Source: Sulfurifustis variabilis (GTDB taxonomy: Bacteria; Pseudomonadota; Gammaproteobacteria; Acidiferrobacterales; Sulfurifustaceae). From it: a stretch of DNA of 64,000 bases. Both the position numbers and the translations under genes were made by a program. The stretch spans positions 3,341,126 to 3,405,125 of the forward strand of contig NZ_AP014936.1 of assembly GCF_002355415.1 (NCBI RefSeq). The letters run 5' to 3'. Below the pieces are notes generated by a model. That model worked only from the letters and a program-made list of their open reading frames with translations. It did no database searches and was not told the DNA's origin. Positions within the stretch are counted from its first letter, which is position 1. Each line of letters begins with the position of its first letter. Below are positions 25,811 through 37,724 of the stretch, one piece after another.

Positions 25811-27133
25811 TTACTCCTTATATTGAAGTTCTCGGTTGTAGGGTGACCAGGCCGGCTCACGTACGTCTCCTTCCTCGAGCCGGAAAAGCTGCCGCACTCT
25901 TCCATCGGACGACACCGACGCGAGCACTCCCCGCCCGCGCAGCTCCGTGGCATACAGAATCATTCTCCCGTTCGGCGCGAAGCTCGGCGACTCGTCGAGC
26001 GGCGTGTCGGTGAGCACCTGCAGGGCACCGTTGTCGAGGCGAAGCGTCGCGATGTGGTATCGACCCTTCACGGTCGTGACGAGCGTCAGCATCCGGCCAT
26101 CCGGGGCGAAACCCGCGCGCGCATTATAGTCTCCCTCGAACGTCAGGCGCTGCACCTGCCGTCCGTCGGCCGTCATACGGTAGAGCTGCGGGCGACCGGC
26201 GCGATCCGAGGTGAAGACGATGTAACGCCCGTCCGGCGACCAGGCCGGTTCGGTGTCGATCGCCGGGTCGCTGGTCAGGCGTCGGAGCTCACGCGTTGCG
26301 AGCTCCAGCACATAGATCTCCGAATTGCCGTCCTTGGAGAGCGACAGCGCCAGGCGCCGGCCGTCGGGCGACCAAGCGGGCGCGCTGTTTTTCCCCTTGA
26401 ACTCGGCGACCATCTGCCGGCGGCCGTCCGCAATGTTCTGCACGTACACCTTCGATCGCTTGTCCTCGAAGGAAACGTACGCCAGCTGCCGCCCGTCCGG
26501 AGACCAGGCCGGCGACAGCAGCGGCTCGTTCGAACGCACGATGGTGCGCGGGTTGTAGCCGTCGGAATCCGCGACCTGCAGTTTGTAGAGAGACGACTTC
26601 GGCCCGGCGGTCTCCATGGTGACGTAGCCGATGCGCGTGTTGAACGCGCCCGGCTCCCCCGTGAGCTTCTCGTAGACGATGTCCGCGATCTGGTGAGCGA
26701 CGGCGCGCAGCGTGTCGCCGCCGACCGTGTAGCGCAGGCCGGCGAGCTGCGCCTGCTTGAACACGTCGTACAGCCGGAACTGGATCTGATACCGCCCCGG
26801 CGCGATTTGGGCCACGGTGCCGATCACGAGCGCTTCGGCCTTGATCACGCGCCAGTCCTTGAAGACGACGTCGCGGTCGTCCGACGGATACGACACGAAA
26901 TCCTTGCGCGGCAAGGTCTGAAAGCGGCCGCTGCGCGCGAGGTCCGCCTCGATGATGTCGGCGACCGCCTGCGGCGGCTGCCCGGGGCCGCTCCAGCCGA
27001 ACGGCACGACGGCGATCGGCACGCCGGTCTCCACGCCCTGGGTGATATCGATGGTGAGGACCGCGCGCGCGGGAGCGACGAGCACCGCCCAAACGAGCGC
27101 AGCAACCGAGATCGAACGGGTGATGCTTTTCAT
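25811..27133 (-). CDS. tolB: Tol-Pal system beta-propeller protein TolB
   Basis: The start was placed at 27133 (MKSITRSISVAALVWAVLV), where a signal peptide ending in ARA begins and the ATG overlaps the tolA stop by 4 bases; this gives 440 residues. The N-terminal domain (about 25-160) is followed by six propeller blades marked by repeated PAWSPDGR motifs (SPAWSPDGRQLAYVSF, PAWSPDGRRLALSLS, PAWSPDGRYIVFTSD). TolB sits in the periplasm and exchanges between Pal and TolA. Confidence 0.96.
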   Translation of the reverse strand: MKSITRSISVAALVWAVLVAPARAVLTIDITQGVETGVPIAVVPFGWSGPGQPPQAVADIIEADLARSGRFQTLPRKDFVSYPSDDRDVVFKDWRVIKAEALVIGTVAQIAPGRYQIQFRLYDVFKQAQLAGLRYTVGGDTLRAVAHQIADIVYEKLTGEPGAFNTRIGYVTMETAGPKSSLYKLQVADSDGYNPRTIVRSNEPLLSPAWSPDGRQLAYVSFEDKRSKVYVQNIADGRRQMVAEFKGKNSAPAWSPDGRRLALSLSKDGNSEIYVLELATRELRRLTSDPAIDTEPAWSPDGRYIVFTSDRAGRPQLYRMTADGRQVQRLTFEGDYNARAGFAPDGRMLTLVTTVKGRYHIATLRLDNGALQVLTDTPLDESPSFAPNGRMILYATELRGRGVLASVSSDGRVRQLFRLEEGDVREPAWSPYNRELQYKE

Positions 27134-27990
27134 CCCTTGTCCTTCGCCGGATCGAAGTTGAACTTGATGTCTCTGAAGTACGGAAAGAGCTCGGGGTCGG
27201 TCGCGATCGGGAGCGGGGACGCCTTGCGCACGGCGACCTCCACCGAGCGGTCGAACAGGGCGTTGCCGGAAGGGCCGATGACCGTCGCCTCCACCACCTC
27301 GCCTCCGGGCAGCAGGCGCACGCGTACCGTGCACTTCAGGCCCTCCGGCACCCCGACCGGCAATACCCAGTTCCGGCTCACCTTCTGCTTGATCGCGCCT
27401 TCGTATTGCGACATGGCCGTCGCCGCGCGACGCTGCAACTCCTGTTCGCGCCGGGCCTGCTCGCGTGCCTGCTCCTCCATGGCGAGCTGCTCCCGCAACG
27501 ACTCCTCGGCCGCCTTGCGTCGCGTCTCCTCTTCCTTTTTGCGCTGCTCGGCCTCCCGCTGCTTCTGCTCCGCCTCGGCCTTCATGCGCGCCTCTTCCTG
27601 GCGCTTGCGCTCCGCCTCGGCCTTCCTGCGCGCCTCCTCGGCCCGGCGCTGCTCTTCCTGCTGCTTCTGCTGGGCGACCCGCTTCTGCTCTTCGACCCGA
27701 CGCTGCTCCTCGAGGCGCTTCTGCTCCTCGGCGCGGCGGCGCGCGTCCTCCTCCTTCTGCCGCTGCTCGGCCTCGCCCTTCCTGCGGGACTCCTCCTGGC
27801 GCTTGCGTTCGGCCTCGAGCTTGCGCGGGTCCTCGACCACGGTCGCCTGAATGGGCTGGGCGACCGGCGCGGTGGGCGCGGCCGTGTACTGGAACCCGAC
27901 GACGACGATCCCCACCACCGCGAGATGCACCAGCACGGCGAGAACGAGAGCGCGCATGCCGCCCGGCTGGCGGCGGTCTTTCCGCATCAT
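27130..27990 (-). CDS. tolA: Tol-Pal energy-transducing protein TolA
   Basis: The 286-residue protein has one N-terminal membrane helix (RALVLAVLVHLAVVGIVVV, about 13-31), a long charged helical domain of Lys/Glu/Arg/Gln repeats (about 55-185, many EEQRR and KAEAERKRQ units), and a C-terminal domain with NWVLPVGVPEGLKCTVRVRLLPGG that contacts TolB. It transmits the proton-motive force gathered by TolQR to the outer membrane. It overlaps tolB and tolR by 4 bases each. Confidence 0.94.
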   Translation of the reverse strand: MMRKDRRQPGGMRALVLAVLVHLAVVGIVVVGFQYTAAPTAPVAQPIQATVVEDPRKLEAERKRQEESRRKGEAEQRQKEEDARRRAEEQKRLEEQRRVEEQKRVAQQKQQEEQRRAEEARRKAEAERKRQEEARMKAEAEQKQREAEQRKKEEETRRKAAEESLREQLAMEEQAREQARREQELQRRAATAMSQYEGAIKQKVSRNWVLPVGVPEGLKCTVRVRLLPGGEVVEATVIGPSGNALFDRSVEVAVRKASPLPIATDPELFPYFRDIKFNFDPAKDKG

Positions 27991-28412
27991 TTACCGGGCG
28001 CCGAGGGCTCGGTCACGAGCCCCACGCTGGGCGCGCCGGCCGATTGCAGGAGCGCCATTGCCCTGATGACATCCCCGTAAGCGGCGCTCTTGTCGCCCCG
28101 TACCAGCACGGGCGTCTGGGGGTTGGCCCGAAGAAACGCGGCCACTCTGCGGCGGAGCTCATCCGAGGCGACAGGCCGCCTTTGCTCTTCGTAGTAGTAG
28201 CGCCCTTTGGAGTCGATGGTGATCACGAGCGGCTCTTTGTCCTTCTGATCGATCGGCTTGGTCGTCGCCTGCGGCAGATCGACCTTCACGCCCTCCGTGA
28301 GCAGCGGCGTGGTGATCATGAAGATGACGAGCAGCACGAGCATGACGTCGATGTACGGCACGACGTTGATCTCGCTCATCAGCCGGCGGCGCCGGCGCCC
28401 GTACGCCTGCAC
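27987..28412 (-). CDS. tolR: Tol-Pal proton-channel subunit TolR
   Basis: This 141-residue ExbD/TolR protein has a single membrane helix with the proton-carrying Asp in VVPYIDVMLVLLVIFMI and a periplasmic domain ending with ALLQSAGAPSVGLVTEP. It works with TolQ as an inner-membrane proton channel. The stop overlaps tolA by 4 bases, and TolQ ends 3 bases upstream. Confidence 0.96.
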   Translation of the reverse strand: MQAYGRRRRRLMSEINVVPYIDVMLVLLVIFMITTPLLTEGVKVDLPQATTKPIDQKDKEPLVITIDSKGRYYYEEQRRPVASDELRRRVAAFLRANPQTPVLVRGDKSAAYGDVIRAMALLQSAGAPSVGLVTEPSAPGK

Positions 28413-28415
28413 GGG

Positions 28416-29107
<692 letters not shown>

Positions 29108-29111
<4 letters not shown>

Positions 29112-29548
29112 GTGGATTCCTCTAGACGTTGAGCGAGGGCGGCGGGCAGGGCGCGCGGCGCGAAGGTCTTGGCATCCAGGCACGCGACGCGCACTTCGCC
29201 CTCGCAGACGGTCGCCCCTTCGCGCACGATCGTCTGCGCGAACGTGAGGCTCGCGCCGCCCCGCGCGGCGACCCGCACACCTACGTTCAGGACATCGTTG
29301 AAGCGCGCGGGCTTCACGAATTCCAGCCTTGCCGAGCGCACTGCGAAAATCACACCCTCGTTGGCGATCAATCGGTCCTGCTCGAAACCGAGCGCCCGCA
29401 GCCATTCGGTGCGTGCGCGCTCCATGTAGCGCAGGTAATTCGCGTAGTACACGACTCCGCCCGCGTCCGTGTCTTCATAGTAGATACGAACAGGGATCGC
29501 AAAGTTCAGGGCCTTGTCGTCCTCCACCGGACGCCTCCTCTTCCGCAC
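29108..29548 (-). CDS. ybgC: Tol-Pal-associated acyl-CoA thioesterase YbgC
   Basis: The 146-residue hot-dog-fold enzyme carries the family motif YYEDTDAGGVVYYANYLRYMERARTEW, split here as YYEDTDAGG and VVYYANYLRYMERAR, with the catalytic Asp. It hydrolyses short-chain acyl-CoA or acyl-ACP thioesters and is nearly always the first gene of the tol-pal operon. It starts the unit, 7 bases downstream of ruvB. Confidence 0.94.
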
Positions 29549-29555
29549 CCGGGGC

Positions 29556-30623
<1,068 letters not shown>

Positions 30624-30627
30624 GTTC

Positions 30628-31221
30628 TCAGCTCGCCGCCGCCTTCAGCGCGTTGCGGATGATTTCCTCGGTCGAGAGCCCTTGTGCCGGTACGCCGCGC
30701 ACGAGCCGGCTCGCTTCCGGCGGCTTGTACCCCAGCGCGATGAGCGCGCTCACCGCCTCGCCGACCGGATCGCGCGTCTCGGGCAACGGCGCGGCGGCGG
30801 CATATGTCTCGCTTCCGTCGGCCGACAGCTTGTCGCGCAGCTCGACGATCAGACGCTCTGCGGTCTTGCGCCCGATCCCCGGTACCTGGGTCAGGCGCGC
30901 GACGTCCTCGTGGGCGACGCACCGGGCGAGCTCTTCCTCGGAAAGCCCGGAGAGCACCGCCAGTGCCACGCGGGGACCCACCCCGTTGATCTTGAGGAGT
31001 GCCCGGAACTGGCGGCGCTGCGCCTCGCGTGCGAAGCCGTACAACAGGTGCGCGTCCTCGCGAACGACGAGGTGCGTGTGCAGCGTCACCGTTTCCCCGA
31101 CCGGGGGCAGGTCGTAGAAGGTGGTCATCGGCGCCTCGAGCTCGTAGCCGATCCCGCCCACGTCCAGGAGCAGGGCCGGCGGCTCCTTGCGGATCAGCAC
31201 GCCGCGCAGGCGGCCGATCAC
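30628..31221 (-). CDS. ruvA: Holliday junction-binding protein RuvA
   Basis: The 197-residue protein shows the N-terminal OB domain ([15 protein letters not shown], then [12 protein letters not shown]), two helix-hairpin-helix motifs ([15 protein letters not shown] and [16 protein letters not shown]) and the C-terminal domain ([17 protein letters not shown]). It holds the four-way junction for RuvB. The ATG overlaps the ruvC stop by 4 bases. Confidence 0.97.
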   Translation of the reverse strand: MIGRLRGVLIRKEPPALLLDVGGIGYELEAPMTTFYDLPPVGETVTLHTHLVVREDAHLLYGFAREAQRRQFRALLKINGVGPRVALAVLSGLSEEELARCVAHEDVARLTQVPGIGRKTAERLIVELRDKLSADGSETYAAAAPLPETRDPVGEAVSALIALGYKPPEASRLVRGVPAQGLSTEEIIRNALKAAAS

Positions 31222-31739
31222 GCCGGCACCCCTGCGGTACGACCCCGCATCCCCCGACCGAGCGCGCCCTGGCCGACGGCATGATGCGCATGACAGATCG
31301 CGCAGGCGAGCGCATCCGCCGCATCCGACGGCGGCGCCCGGTCGAGGCCCAGGAGCGCCCGCACCATGTGCTGCACCTGGGGCTTCTCCGCTCCCCCCGT
31401 GCCGACGACCGCGCGCTTGATCTCGCGCGCCGAATACTCGCTTACCGTCAAACCTCGATTCGCGCCGGCGAGCACCGCCACGCCCCGCGCCTGGCCGAGC
31501 TTGAGGGCGGAGTCCGCGTTGCGCGCCATGAAGACCTTTTCCGCGGCGAAGACGGTCGGCTGGTAGGTATGGATGATTTCGCTCACTCCGTCGTAGACGG
31601 CCTTGAGGCGGTCGGCGAGGCTGCCGGCCGGCAGGCGGATGCAGCCGCTCGCCACGTACTGAAGCCTGCCGTTGCGCAGCACCTGCACCACCCCGAAGCC
31701 GGTCACCCTCGACCCCGGATCGATGCCGAGGACTCGCAT
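31218..31739 (-). CDS. ruvC: Crossover junction endodeoxyribonuclease RuvC
   Basis: Starting at [10 protein letters not shown] (31739), the 173-residue nuclease has the RNase H-like catalytic acids in [22 protein letters not shown], and [13 protein letters not shown]. It resolves Holliday junctions by paired nicks. The start shares one base with the yebC stop, so they are co-translated. Confidence 0.97.
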   Translation of the reverse strand: MRVLGIDPGSRVTGFGVVQVLRNGRLQYVASGCIRLPAGSLADRLKAVYDGVSEIIHTYQPTVFAAEKVFMARNADSALKLGQARGVAVLAGANRGLTVSEYSAREIKRAVVGTGGAEKPQVQHMVRALLGLDRAPPSDAADALACAICHAHHAVGQGALGRGMRGRTAGVPA

Positions 31740-32488
31740 CAGCCCGCCTGCCGCTCCAGTACGGACTCGGGGAAATCGGCGTTGGTGTAGACGCTCTGGA
31801 CGTCGTCGAGATCTTCCAGCACCTCGAGCAGTTTGAGCATTCGCTCGGCGTCCTCGCCCTCGAGCGTCACCGTGAGGGCGGCGCGTTCGCAGATCTCCGC
31901 GACTTCGGGTTCCAGGCCGGCGCGGTCGAAGGCCTCCCGCACCGGCGGGAAGCCGTCGGGGCTCGTCAACACTTCGAGCGTGCCATCGTCGTTCGTCACC
32001 ACATCCTCCGCTCCCGCATCCAACGCGAGCTCCATGATCCTGTTTTCGTCCGCGCCCGGCGGAAACGAGATCACGCCCTGGCGCCTGAACAGGTACGCGA
32101 CCGAGCCGTCCTGGCCGAGGTTCCCGCCGTGCTTGGTGAACGCATGGCGCACCTCGCCGACGGTACGCGTCCGGTTGTCCGTCGTGCACTCGACCATCAC
32201 CGCCACGCCGCCCGGCCCGTAACCTTCGTAGCGCACCTCCTCGTAGCTCGCGCCCTCGAGCTCGCCGGTGCCCCGCTTGATCGCGCGCTCGATATTGTCC
32301 TTTGACATGTTGGCCGCGAGCGCTTTGTCGATCGCGTGGCGCAGGCGCGGGTTGTGTGCCGCATCGCCCCCTTTGGTGCGCGCCGCCACCGTGATTTCCC
32401 GAATCAGTTTCGTGAAGACCTTGCCCCGCCTGGCATCCTGCGCGCCTTTGCGGATGCGGATGTTGGCCCACTTGCTGTGACCGGCCAT
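31739..32488 (-). CDS. yebC: YebC/PmpR-family protein
   Basis: Starting at [15 protein letters not shown], the 249-residue protein has the whole family pattern ([50 protein letters not shown]). YebC proteins were annotated as DNA-binding regulators, and more recent work links them to relief of ribosome stalling on proline-rich sequences. It sits directly upstream of ruvC, its usual place in gammaproteobacteria. Confidence 0.95.
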   Translation of the reverse strand: MAGHSKWANIRIRKGAQDARRGKVFTKLIREITVAARTKGGDAAHNPRLRHAIDKALAANMSKDNIERAIKRGTGELEGASYEEVRYEGYGPGGVAVMVECTTDNRTRTVGEVRHAFTKHGGNLGQDGSVAYLFRRQGVISFPPGADENRIMELALDAGAEDVVTNDDGTLEVLTSPDGFPPVREAFDRAGLEPEVAEICERAALTVTLEGEDAERMLKLLEVLEDLDDVQSVYTNADFPESVLERQAG

Positions 32489-32596
32489 CGGAAATCGCGT
32501 AACTCTTTGATTCGAGCAGTTTTCCGCCATCGAGCGGTGCCGGGCAGTGTAACATCGCACGCGGCCTCCGCGCACGCCGCAGGCCGCGCCGCCGGT

Positions 32597-33250
32597 TCAG
32601 TGCCTGAAGCGCCCGGTCCGCAGGAAAACGCACACCTGCGTTGCCACCGCACGCGACACGAGCATGCCGCTATGGCTCGTCGGGAGGACGATCGAGTCGG
32701 ACGCCTCCGCAAGTCCTGCCTCGGTGACCGTGACCACGCCGTCGTTCACCTCGTCATGCCGCACGAAGAGCCGCCCCAGTCCGAGGGGCACGCTCCCCGC
32801 GATCACACCGATCTCGCGCCGGACGGGTCGCAAACCGCGCGCCTCGCCGGCCAACAGGGCGCCGATGCTGCGGCCGAGCCAGCGCCGTCCGAACGCCGTG
32901 CGGCCGACCTGGACGGCGGCCGCCGATCCGCCGTGCGGCGAGCCCAGCGTCACGACCCGCCCGGGTCGGTTCAGGTCGACGCCATGCAACGTTGCGCGAA
33001 TGACGACGCCACCGAGACTGTGCCCGACGAAGTGAACCACGTCGCCCGGTACCCGTGCCGCGAAGGCATGCAGTCGCGCGGCGTTCTCGCGCAGATCGAG
33101 GCGGCAGGTCGGAAAGGAGTACGGATACGTGTCGAAGCCGCAACGCGCGAGGCGTCGCGCGAGCAGCGCGAGACTCCAGCCGCCAAGCCAGAGACCGTGG
33201 ACCAGGACCACCGACTCGCGCGCCCCGTTTGCGGACCCTCGCAGTGCCAC
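32597..33250 (-). CDS. Small alpha/beta-hydrolase (lipase-like)
   Basis: A GTG at 33250, 7 bases after the nudB stop, was chosen because homologous sequence starts there ([13 protein letters not shown]); the longer frame runs back into nudB. The 217-residue protein has the oxyanion strand [12 protein letters not shown], the nucleophile elbow [10 protein letters not shown] (Ser) and likely acid/base residues in DGVVTVTEA and PTSHSGML (His). It resembles PGAP1/lipase-type esterases found beside nudB in related bacteria. Substrate unknown. Confidence 0.75.
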   Translation of the reverse strand: MALRGSANGARESVVLVHGLWLGGWSLALLARRLARCGFDTYPYSFPTCRLDLRENAARLHAFAARVPGDVVHFVGHSLGGVVIRATLHGVDLNRPGRVVTLGSPHGGSAAAVQVGRTAFGRRWLGRSIGALLAGEARGLRPVRREIGVIAGSVPLGLGRLFVRHDEVNDGVVTVTEAGLAEASDSIVLPTSHSGMLVSRAVATQVCVFLRTGRFRH

Positions 33251-33257
33251 TCGCCTG

Positions 33258-33710
33258 CTATCCCAGGTTCCGCGCGATCGCCTCGATGGCGGCCCGGTTG
33301 CTCCAGGAGTACACCGTCGCCGCCGCCCGCGGGAACTCGAACCAGGCGAACTCGGCATGCTCGGGGGAAAGGACGACCGGAATCTCGGAGTCGACCGCCA
33401 CGGCAAAGCCGTACTCGGTGTTCTCGGTGACGCCGGGCGCATAGCGCGCACGCCACTGCGGCATGATCGTGTAGCGCTGGGTGAGCGCGAGATCGGTCAG
33501 GGCCTCGGGCAAAACGGCCAGCCCGGTCTCCTCGCGCAGCTCGCGCACCGCGGCCTGGCGCGGGTTGTCCTCGTTCCATTCCAGGCTCCCGGTTACGGAC
33601 TGCCAGAAACCGGCTGCGTCGGCGCGCCGCAGCAGCAACACCCGGTGCGCCGTGTGGACGACGACGAGAACGGATTCCGGACGCCTAAAGTTTGTCGCCG
33701 CCGGCGGCAT
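33258..33710 (-). CDS. nudB: Dihydroneopterin triphosphate diphosphatase NudB (Nudix)
   Basis: The 150-residue protein has a Nudix box, [15 protein letters not shown] followed by RELREETGL, with one residue more than the textbook spacing, and [11 protein letters not shown] as in NudB. It removes pyrophosphate from dihydroneopterin triphosphate in folate synthesis. It overlaps aspS by 26 bases, the usual aspS-nudB pairing. Confidence 0.88.
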   Translation of the reverse strand: MPPAATNFRRPESVLVVVHTAHRVLLLRRADAAGFWQSVTGSLEWNEDNPRQAAVRELREETGLAVLPEALTDLALTQRYTIMPQWRARYAPGVTENTEYGFAVAVDSEIPVVLSPEHAEFAWFEFPRAAATVYSWSNRAAIEAIARNLG

Positions 33711-35487
33711 CGGCGGAGCCCGCCGGCTTGCGCAGCCGGATGTGCAGCTCGCGCAGCTGCGCCTCGTCGACCGTGCTCGGCGCCTCGGTCATGAGGCACG
33801 AAGCCTTCTGCGTCTTGGGAAAGGCGATCACGTCGCGGATCGACTCGGCACCCGCCATGAGGGCGACGACGCGATCCAGCCCGAAGGCGATACCCCCGTG
33901 GGGCGGGGCGCCGAACTTCAGGGCGTCGAGCAGGAAGCCGAACTTTTCGCGCGCCTCCGCCTCGTCCAGACCGAGCGTCGCGAACACCCGCTGCTGCACG
34001 TCGGTGCGGTGGATGCGGACCGATCCGCCGCCGATCTCCGAGCCGTTCAGCACGAGATCGTAGGCCCGGGCGCGCACGTTGGCGGGGTCCAGATCCACCC
34101 GCTCGAGGTCCTCGGCCTTGGGTGCGGTGAAGGGGTGGTGCAGCGACTGCCACCGTTTGAGCTCGGCGTCGTACTCGAACATCGGGAAGTCGACGACCCA
34201 GACGAGCCGCCAGCCCTCCTGGCGCAGGCCCAGGTCCTCGGCGAGTTTGAGGCGCAGCGCGCCGAGGGCGTCGTTCACGATTTTTGCCTGATCGGCGCCG
34301 AAAAAGATGAGATCGTTCGTCTGTGCACCCGTGCGCTGCAATATCCCGCGGATGGCATCGTCCGTCAGGAATTTGAGAATCGGCGACTGCAGGCCTTCAC
34401 GCCCGCGCGCAGCGTCGTTCACCTTGATGTAGGCGAGCCCCTTGGCCCCGTACTGCCCGACGAACTCGGTGTAGCCGTCGATCTGGCTGCGCGTGAGCTC
34501 TCCGCCCCGCGGCACGCGCAACGCAGCCACCCGCCCCGACGGCGAGTTCGCCGGCCCCGAGAACACCTTGAACTCGGCCTCTTTCACGAGATCGGCGACT
34601 TCCACGAGTTCGAGCGACACCCGAAGGTCCGGGCGATCGGTGCCGAAGCGGTGAACCGCGTCATGATACGACATCCGCGGAAAGGGATCGGGCAGATCCA
34701 CGTCGAGCACTTCCTTGAACAGGCGCCGGACCATCTGCTCCATGAGTCGGGTGATCGCCGTCTCGTCCATGAACGAGGTCTCGATGTCGAGCTGCGTGAA
34801 CTCGGCCTGACGGTCGGCGCGAAAGTCCTCGTCGCGGAAGCAACGCGCGATCTGGAAGTAGCGGTCGAAGCCCGCGACCATGAGGATCTGCTTGAAAAGC
34901 TGCGGCGACTGCGGGAGCGCGTAGAAGTGTCCGGCGTGAATCCGCGAAGGCACCAGGTAGTCGCGCGCGCCCTCGGGAGTCGAGCGGGTGAGCATCGGCG
35001 TCTCGATCTCGATAAAGCCATTCGCCTCGAGGAAGCGGCGAAGCGTCTGCGTCACGCGATGGCGCAGCAGAATGTTGCGCTGCATCGAGTCGCGCCGCAG
35101 GTCGAGGTAGCGGTACCTCAGGCGCACCGACTCGTTCACGTCCGGCTCGTCGAGCTGGAACGGCAGCGCCTCGGCGCGGTTCAGCACCTCGATCGACTGC
35201 GCGGCGACCTCGACCTCCCCGGTCTTGAGGTGCGGGTTCTCGGTCCCCGGCGGCCGCCGGCGCACCCGGCCGACGATCCGAAGCACGAACTCCCCGCGCA
35301 CCTCCTCGGCCTTCCTGAAGACGTCAGGGAGTCCCGGATCGAACACGACTTGCGCGATGCCTTCGCGGTCGCGTAGATCGACGAAGATGACGCCGCCGTG
35401 GTCGCGACGGCGGTGCGTCCAGCCGCAGAGGGCCACTTCCTGGCCGATCAGTGACGCGTTGAGCTCGCCGCAATAGAGGGTGCGCAT
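33685..35487 (-). CDS. aspS: Aspartyl-tRNA synthetase
   Basis: The 600-residue class II synthetase has an N-terminal OB anticodon-binding domain ([20 protein letters not shown]), motif 2 ([18 protein letters not shown]), the bacterial GAD insertion, and motif 3 ([13 protein letters not shown]). It charges tRNA-Asp; whether it also charges tRNA-Asn cannot be told from the window. It starts at [11 protein letters not shown]. Confidence 0.97.
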   Translation of the reverse strand: MRTLYCGELNASLIGQEVALCGWTHRRRDHGGVIFVDLRDREGIAQVVFDPGLPDVFRKAEEVRGEFVLRIVGRVRRRPPGTENPHLKTGEVEVAAQSIEVLNRAEALPFQLDEPDVNESVRLRYRYLDLRRDSMQRNILLRHRVTQTLRRFLEANGFIEIETPMLTRSTPEGARDYLVPSRIHAGHFYALPQSPQLFKQILMVAGFDRYFQIARCFRDEDFRADRQAEFTQLDIETSFMDETAITRLMEQMVRRLFKEVLDVDLPDPFPRMSYHDAVHRFGTDRPDLRVSLELVEVADLVKEAEFKVFSGPANSPSGRVAALRVPRGGELTRSQIDGYTEFVGQYGAKGLAYIKVNDAARGREGLQSPILKFLTDDAIRGILQRTGAQTNDLIFFGADQAKIVNDALGALRLKLAEDLGLRQEGWRLVWVVDFPMFEYDAELKRWQSLHHPFTAPKAEDLERVDLDPANVRARAYDLVLNGSEIGGGSVRIHRTDVQQRVFATLGLDEAEAREKFGFLLDALKFGAPPHGGIAFGLDRVVALMAGAESIRDVIAFPKTQKASCLMTEAPSTVDEAQLRELHIRLRKPAGSADAAGGDKL

Positions 35488-35529
35488 CTTGAACAGTCCA
35501 ACAATCGGTTGAATCGGATGACGGGTGGG

Positions 35530-36174
35530 CTACGAGGCCTGCGCGCGCCGGGGCGCGATGAGCGCTTCTTTACGACCCTCGGGCACGACCACCCCTACGG
35601 AGATGATCATCTTGAGCCCGTCGTCGACCGGCATTTCGAGCTCGATCACGTCCTCTCGCGGCAGCATCAGGATGAAGCCGGAAGTCGGATTCGGGGTCGT
35701 CGGGACGAAGATCGTAAGCAGGTCCTGGCCCGTGCGATCGCGCACTTCGTGCACGCCCTCGCCGGTCAGGAAGGCCAGGCTCCATATGCCCTTCCGCGGG
35801 TACTCCACCAGCACTACCTTCCGAAACGACTTGCCGGTGCCGTGGAAAATGGCTTCGGTCAGCTTCTTGACCGAGGTGTAGATGGTGCGCACCAGGGGGA
35901 TCCGGTCGAGCAGCCGCTCGCCCAGGTGCAGGAGCTGCTGTCCGAAGAGGTTCGTGACGACGACCCCGGTGCCGACCACGATCGCGGCGGTCAACAGTAT
36001 GCCGAGACCCGGAATGCGAAAGCCGAGCAGATTCTCCGGACGAAGCCCCGCCGGCAACAGGAGCAGAGTCTGATCCATCAGATCGACCAGGAACTTGATG
36101 ATGAGGAGCGTCACCCCGAGCGGGACCCAGATCAGCAGTCCCGCCACGAGGTAACGCCGCAGGCGGTGCATCAT
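35530..36174 (-). CDS. DUF502 family membrane protein
   Basis: The 214-residue protein has two membrane segments (about 8-28 LVAGLLIWVPLGVTLLIIKF and about 55-75 GLGILLTAAIVVGTGVVVTN) and the DUF502 pattern IPLVRTIYTSVKKLTEAI and FVPTTPNPTSGFILMLPREDV. Function is not established. It lies one base after the FmdB-like gene and just upstream of aspS, its normal context in proteobacteria. Confidence 0.9.
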   Translation of the reverse strand: MMHRLRRYLVAGLLIWVPLGVTLLIIKFLVDLMDQTLLLLPAGLRPENLLGFRIPGLGILLTAAIVVGTGVVVTNLFGQQLLHLGERLLDRIPLVRTIYTSVKKLTEAIFHGTGKSFRKVVLVEYPRKGIWSLAFLTGEGVHEVRDRTGQDLLTIFVPTTPNPTSGFILMLPREDVIELEMPVDDGLKMIISVGVVVPEGRKEALIAPRRAQAS

Positions 36175-36175
36175 G

Positions 36176-36466
36176 TTATCCGGCGCAGCCGCAGGTCCCG
36201 CCGCCGCACCCGTGGGCCTTCTTCTTCTCGCCGGCCTCGGTCCCCTCGGACGCCTTCTCCTTCTCCTTTTCCTTTTTCTTGCCTGAATCCTTGAAATCGG
36301 TGGCGTACCAGCCGCTTCCCTTCAGCTGAAAACCGGCCGCCGACAGGAGCCGCTTCAGCGACGGCTGCCCGCACGCGGGACAATCACGCAGTGGCTCCTC
36401 GGCCACCTTCTGAATGGCCTCCAGGCCGTGGCCGCAATCGGTGCACTTGTACTCGTAAATCGGCAT
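36176..36466 (-). CDS. FmdB-family zinc-ribbon protein
   Basis: The 96-residue protein starts MPIYEYKCTDCGHGLE and has two CxxC pairs (C8/C11 and C29/C32) forming a zinc ribbon, a lysine/glutamate-rich middle and a Cys/Gly-rich tail. Members are thought to regulate or assist neighbouring genes, but the role is unclear. It is the first gene of the aspS unit. Confidence 0.9.
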   Translation of the reverse strand: MPIYEYKCTDCGHGLEAIQKVAEEPLRDCPACGQPSLKRLLSAAGFQLKGSGWYATDFKDSGKKKEKEKEKASEGTEAGEKKKAHGCGGGTCGCAG

Positions 36467-36818
36467 ACCACACCCTCCGCTTGGCTGCGCCCCGAAACAT
36501 GGGGACGAAGCGACATCGAAACAACCGGTCGATTATAGCGGCTCCCGGGCGCCTAACACATTATTTTTCCGATGCATTCCTCGTCGCGCTCCTCGATGGG
36601 CCGGTCGCGCCGCTCACCCGGCGAGCGGCGTCCGATCCCGAGGAGTCGATAACAGGTCGTCGGCGCGAGGGCGTTGCGCTCGGCAGCGGTCGACCGCCGG
36701 GCGAGTCGGCGAGGCGTTCCGCCGGACGCTTTGCTCAAATGACGCTGTTTTTTTCGATAAATTACTGCTAGCGTATCGCAGCCGCACAACCTTCAACTTC
36801 CACCGCAGGAGTCACTAC
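36467..36818. other. Intergenic region between divergent FmdB-like and HU-like genes
   Basis: No gene is supported. It must hold promoters in both directions. Just before the HU-like gene is a T-rich stretch (TTGCTC, then GTTTTTTTCGATAAATT) that may contain its promoter, and CCGCAGGAG supplies its ribosome site. Confidence 0.5.
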
Positions 36819-37133
36819 ATGGCGACAGCCGGAAAAAAACCAACGACCAAATCCGAGATCTTTGCCTATATCGCCGAAAAGACGAACCTCAAGCGCAAAG
36901 ACGTGGTCGGGGTCTTCGATGCCTTACAGGATCTGATCGAGCGTGACCTCAAGAAAGGGCCCGGGATCGTGAACCTGGCCGGGCTGATGAAAATCAAGGT
37001 GGTCAACAAACCGGCGGTACCGGCCCGCAAGGGTATCAACCCGTTCACCAAGGAAGAGGTCCTGTTCAAGGCAAAACCGGCCCGCAACGTCGTCAAGATT
37101 CAGCCGCTCAAGACCCTGAAGGACATGGTTTGA
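36819..37133 (+). CDS. HU-family histone-like DNA-binding protein
   Basis: The 104-residue protein has the HU/IHF fold: an N-terminal helical part (KSEIFAYIAEKTNLKRKDVVGVFDALQDLIERDL), the GPGIVNLAGLMKIKV strand region and a beta-arm with INPFTKEE replacing the usual RNPATGE. It is more basic and longer than HU-beta, like the HU-like proteins of other high-GC gammaproteobacteria. It is expected to bend and compact DNA. CAGGAG lies upstream, and a hairpin follows. Confidence 0.9.
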   Translation: MATAGKKPTTKSEIFAYIAEKTNLKRKDVVGVFDALQDLIERDLKKGPGIVNLAGLMKIKVVNKPAVPARKGINPFTKEEVLFKAKPARNVVKIQPLKTLKDMV

Positions 37134-37144
37134 GAGGCGCTCCC

Positions 37145-37172
37145 GGCGCGGAGAGGGGGAGCTCTCCGCGCC
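37145..37172 (+). terminator. Hairpin after the HU-like gene
   Basis: Perfect 11-base arms GGCGCGGAGAG and CTCTCCGCGCC over a 6-base loop lie 12 bases after the stop. There is no T-run, so efficiency as an intrinsic terminator is uncertain. Confidence 0.5.
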
Positions 37173-37254
37173 TGGCCCGTCCCGCCCCGGCGGTGATCGT
37201 CGATAGCGGAAACCGGCCTCGGAAGAGTGGGTCCGGCAGCCGGCCCCGACCTAT

Positions 37255-37575
37255 CTACTCCTCGTAGTCGTCCTCCTCCTCGTCGTCGTAGTCGTCCAGG
37301 TCCTCGTCGTCCTCGTCGTCGTTCGCACGCCGCCCGCCGCGGGGCTTCGCTTCGTCTTCTTCCTCCTCCTCATCCTCTTCGCCCTTCCAGGGGGCCGACT
37401 TAAGCGGTTGAAGATCCATCTCGTACCAGGCGTCCAGATCGATTTCGTCCACGCCGCCATCGGCATACTGGATCTCTATGGTCCCTTCGTCCTCGTCGAA
37501 CGAGAGGACCTCGAACGCCTGGCCGTCCTGGTCCTCGTAAATCGCCCCTACGACCGGCTCTTCTTCCATCGGCAT
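37255..37575 (-). CDS. Small acidic protein with DUF6763-like N-terminus
   Basis: The first 56 residues (MPMEEEPVVGAIYEDQDGQ, FEVLSFDEDEGTIEIQYADG) form a small beta domain like the DUF6763 family, as I recall it. The rest is an extreme run of Asp and Glu with a basic interruption PRGGRR. Function unknown; the acidic tail could bind basic partners. It is transcribed away from the HinT gene. Confidence 0.7.
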   Translation of the reverse strand: MPMEEEPVVGAIYEDQDGQAFEVLSFDEDEGTIEIQYADGGVDEIDLDAWYEMDLQPLKSAPWKGEEDEEEEEDEAKPRGGRRANDDEDDEDLDDYDDEEEDDYEE

Positions 37576-37724
37576 CTACCCACCTCCAGATCAAGATGCA
37601 CGGATTTCTGGTTTCCCTATTTTAAACCACGGTCGCGCGGCGGCCTGGCGGCCGGGCCTTTTCGCATGCCCGGGCGCCGCCTATGCTCTGCCTCCTGAAC
37701 CCACCGCCGGAGCGAGGAGCAGCT

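Noticed and set aside
36553-36796. Short minus-strand frames between the FmdB-like and HU-like genes
   Set aside because: No start signals or recognisable content; the gap is better read as a divergent promoter region.
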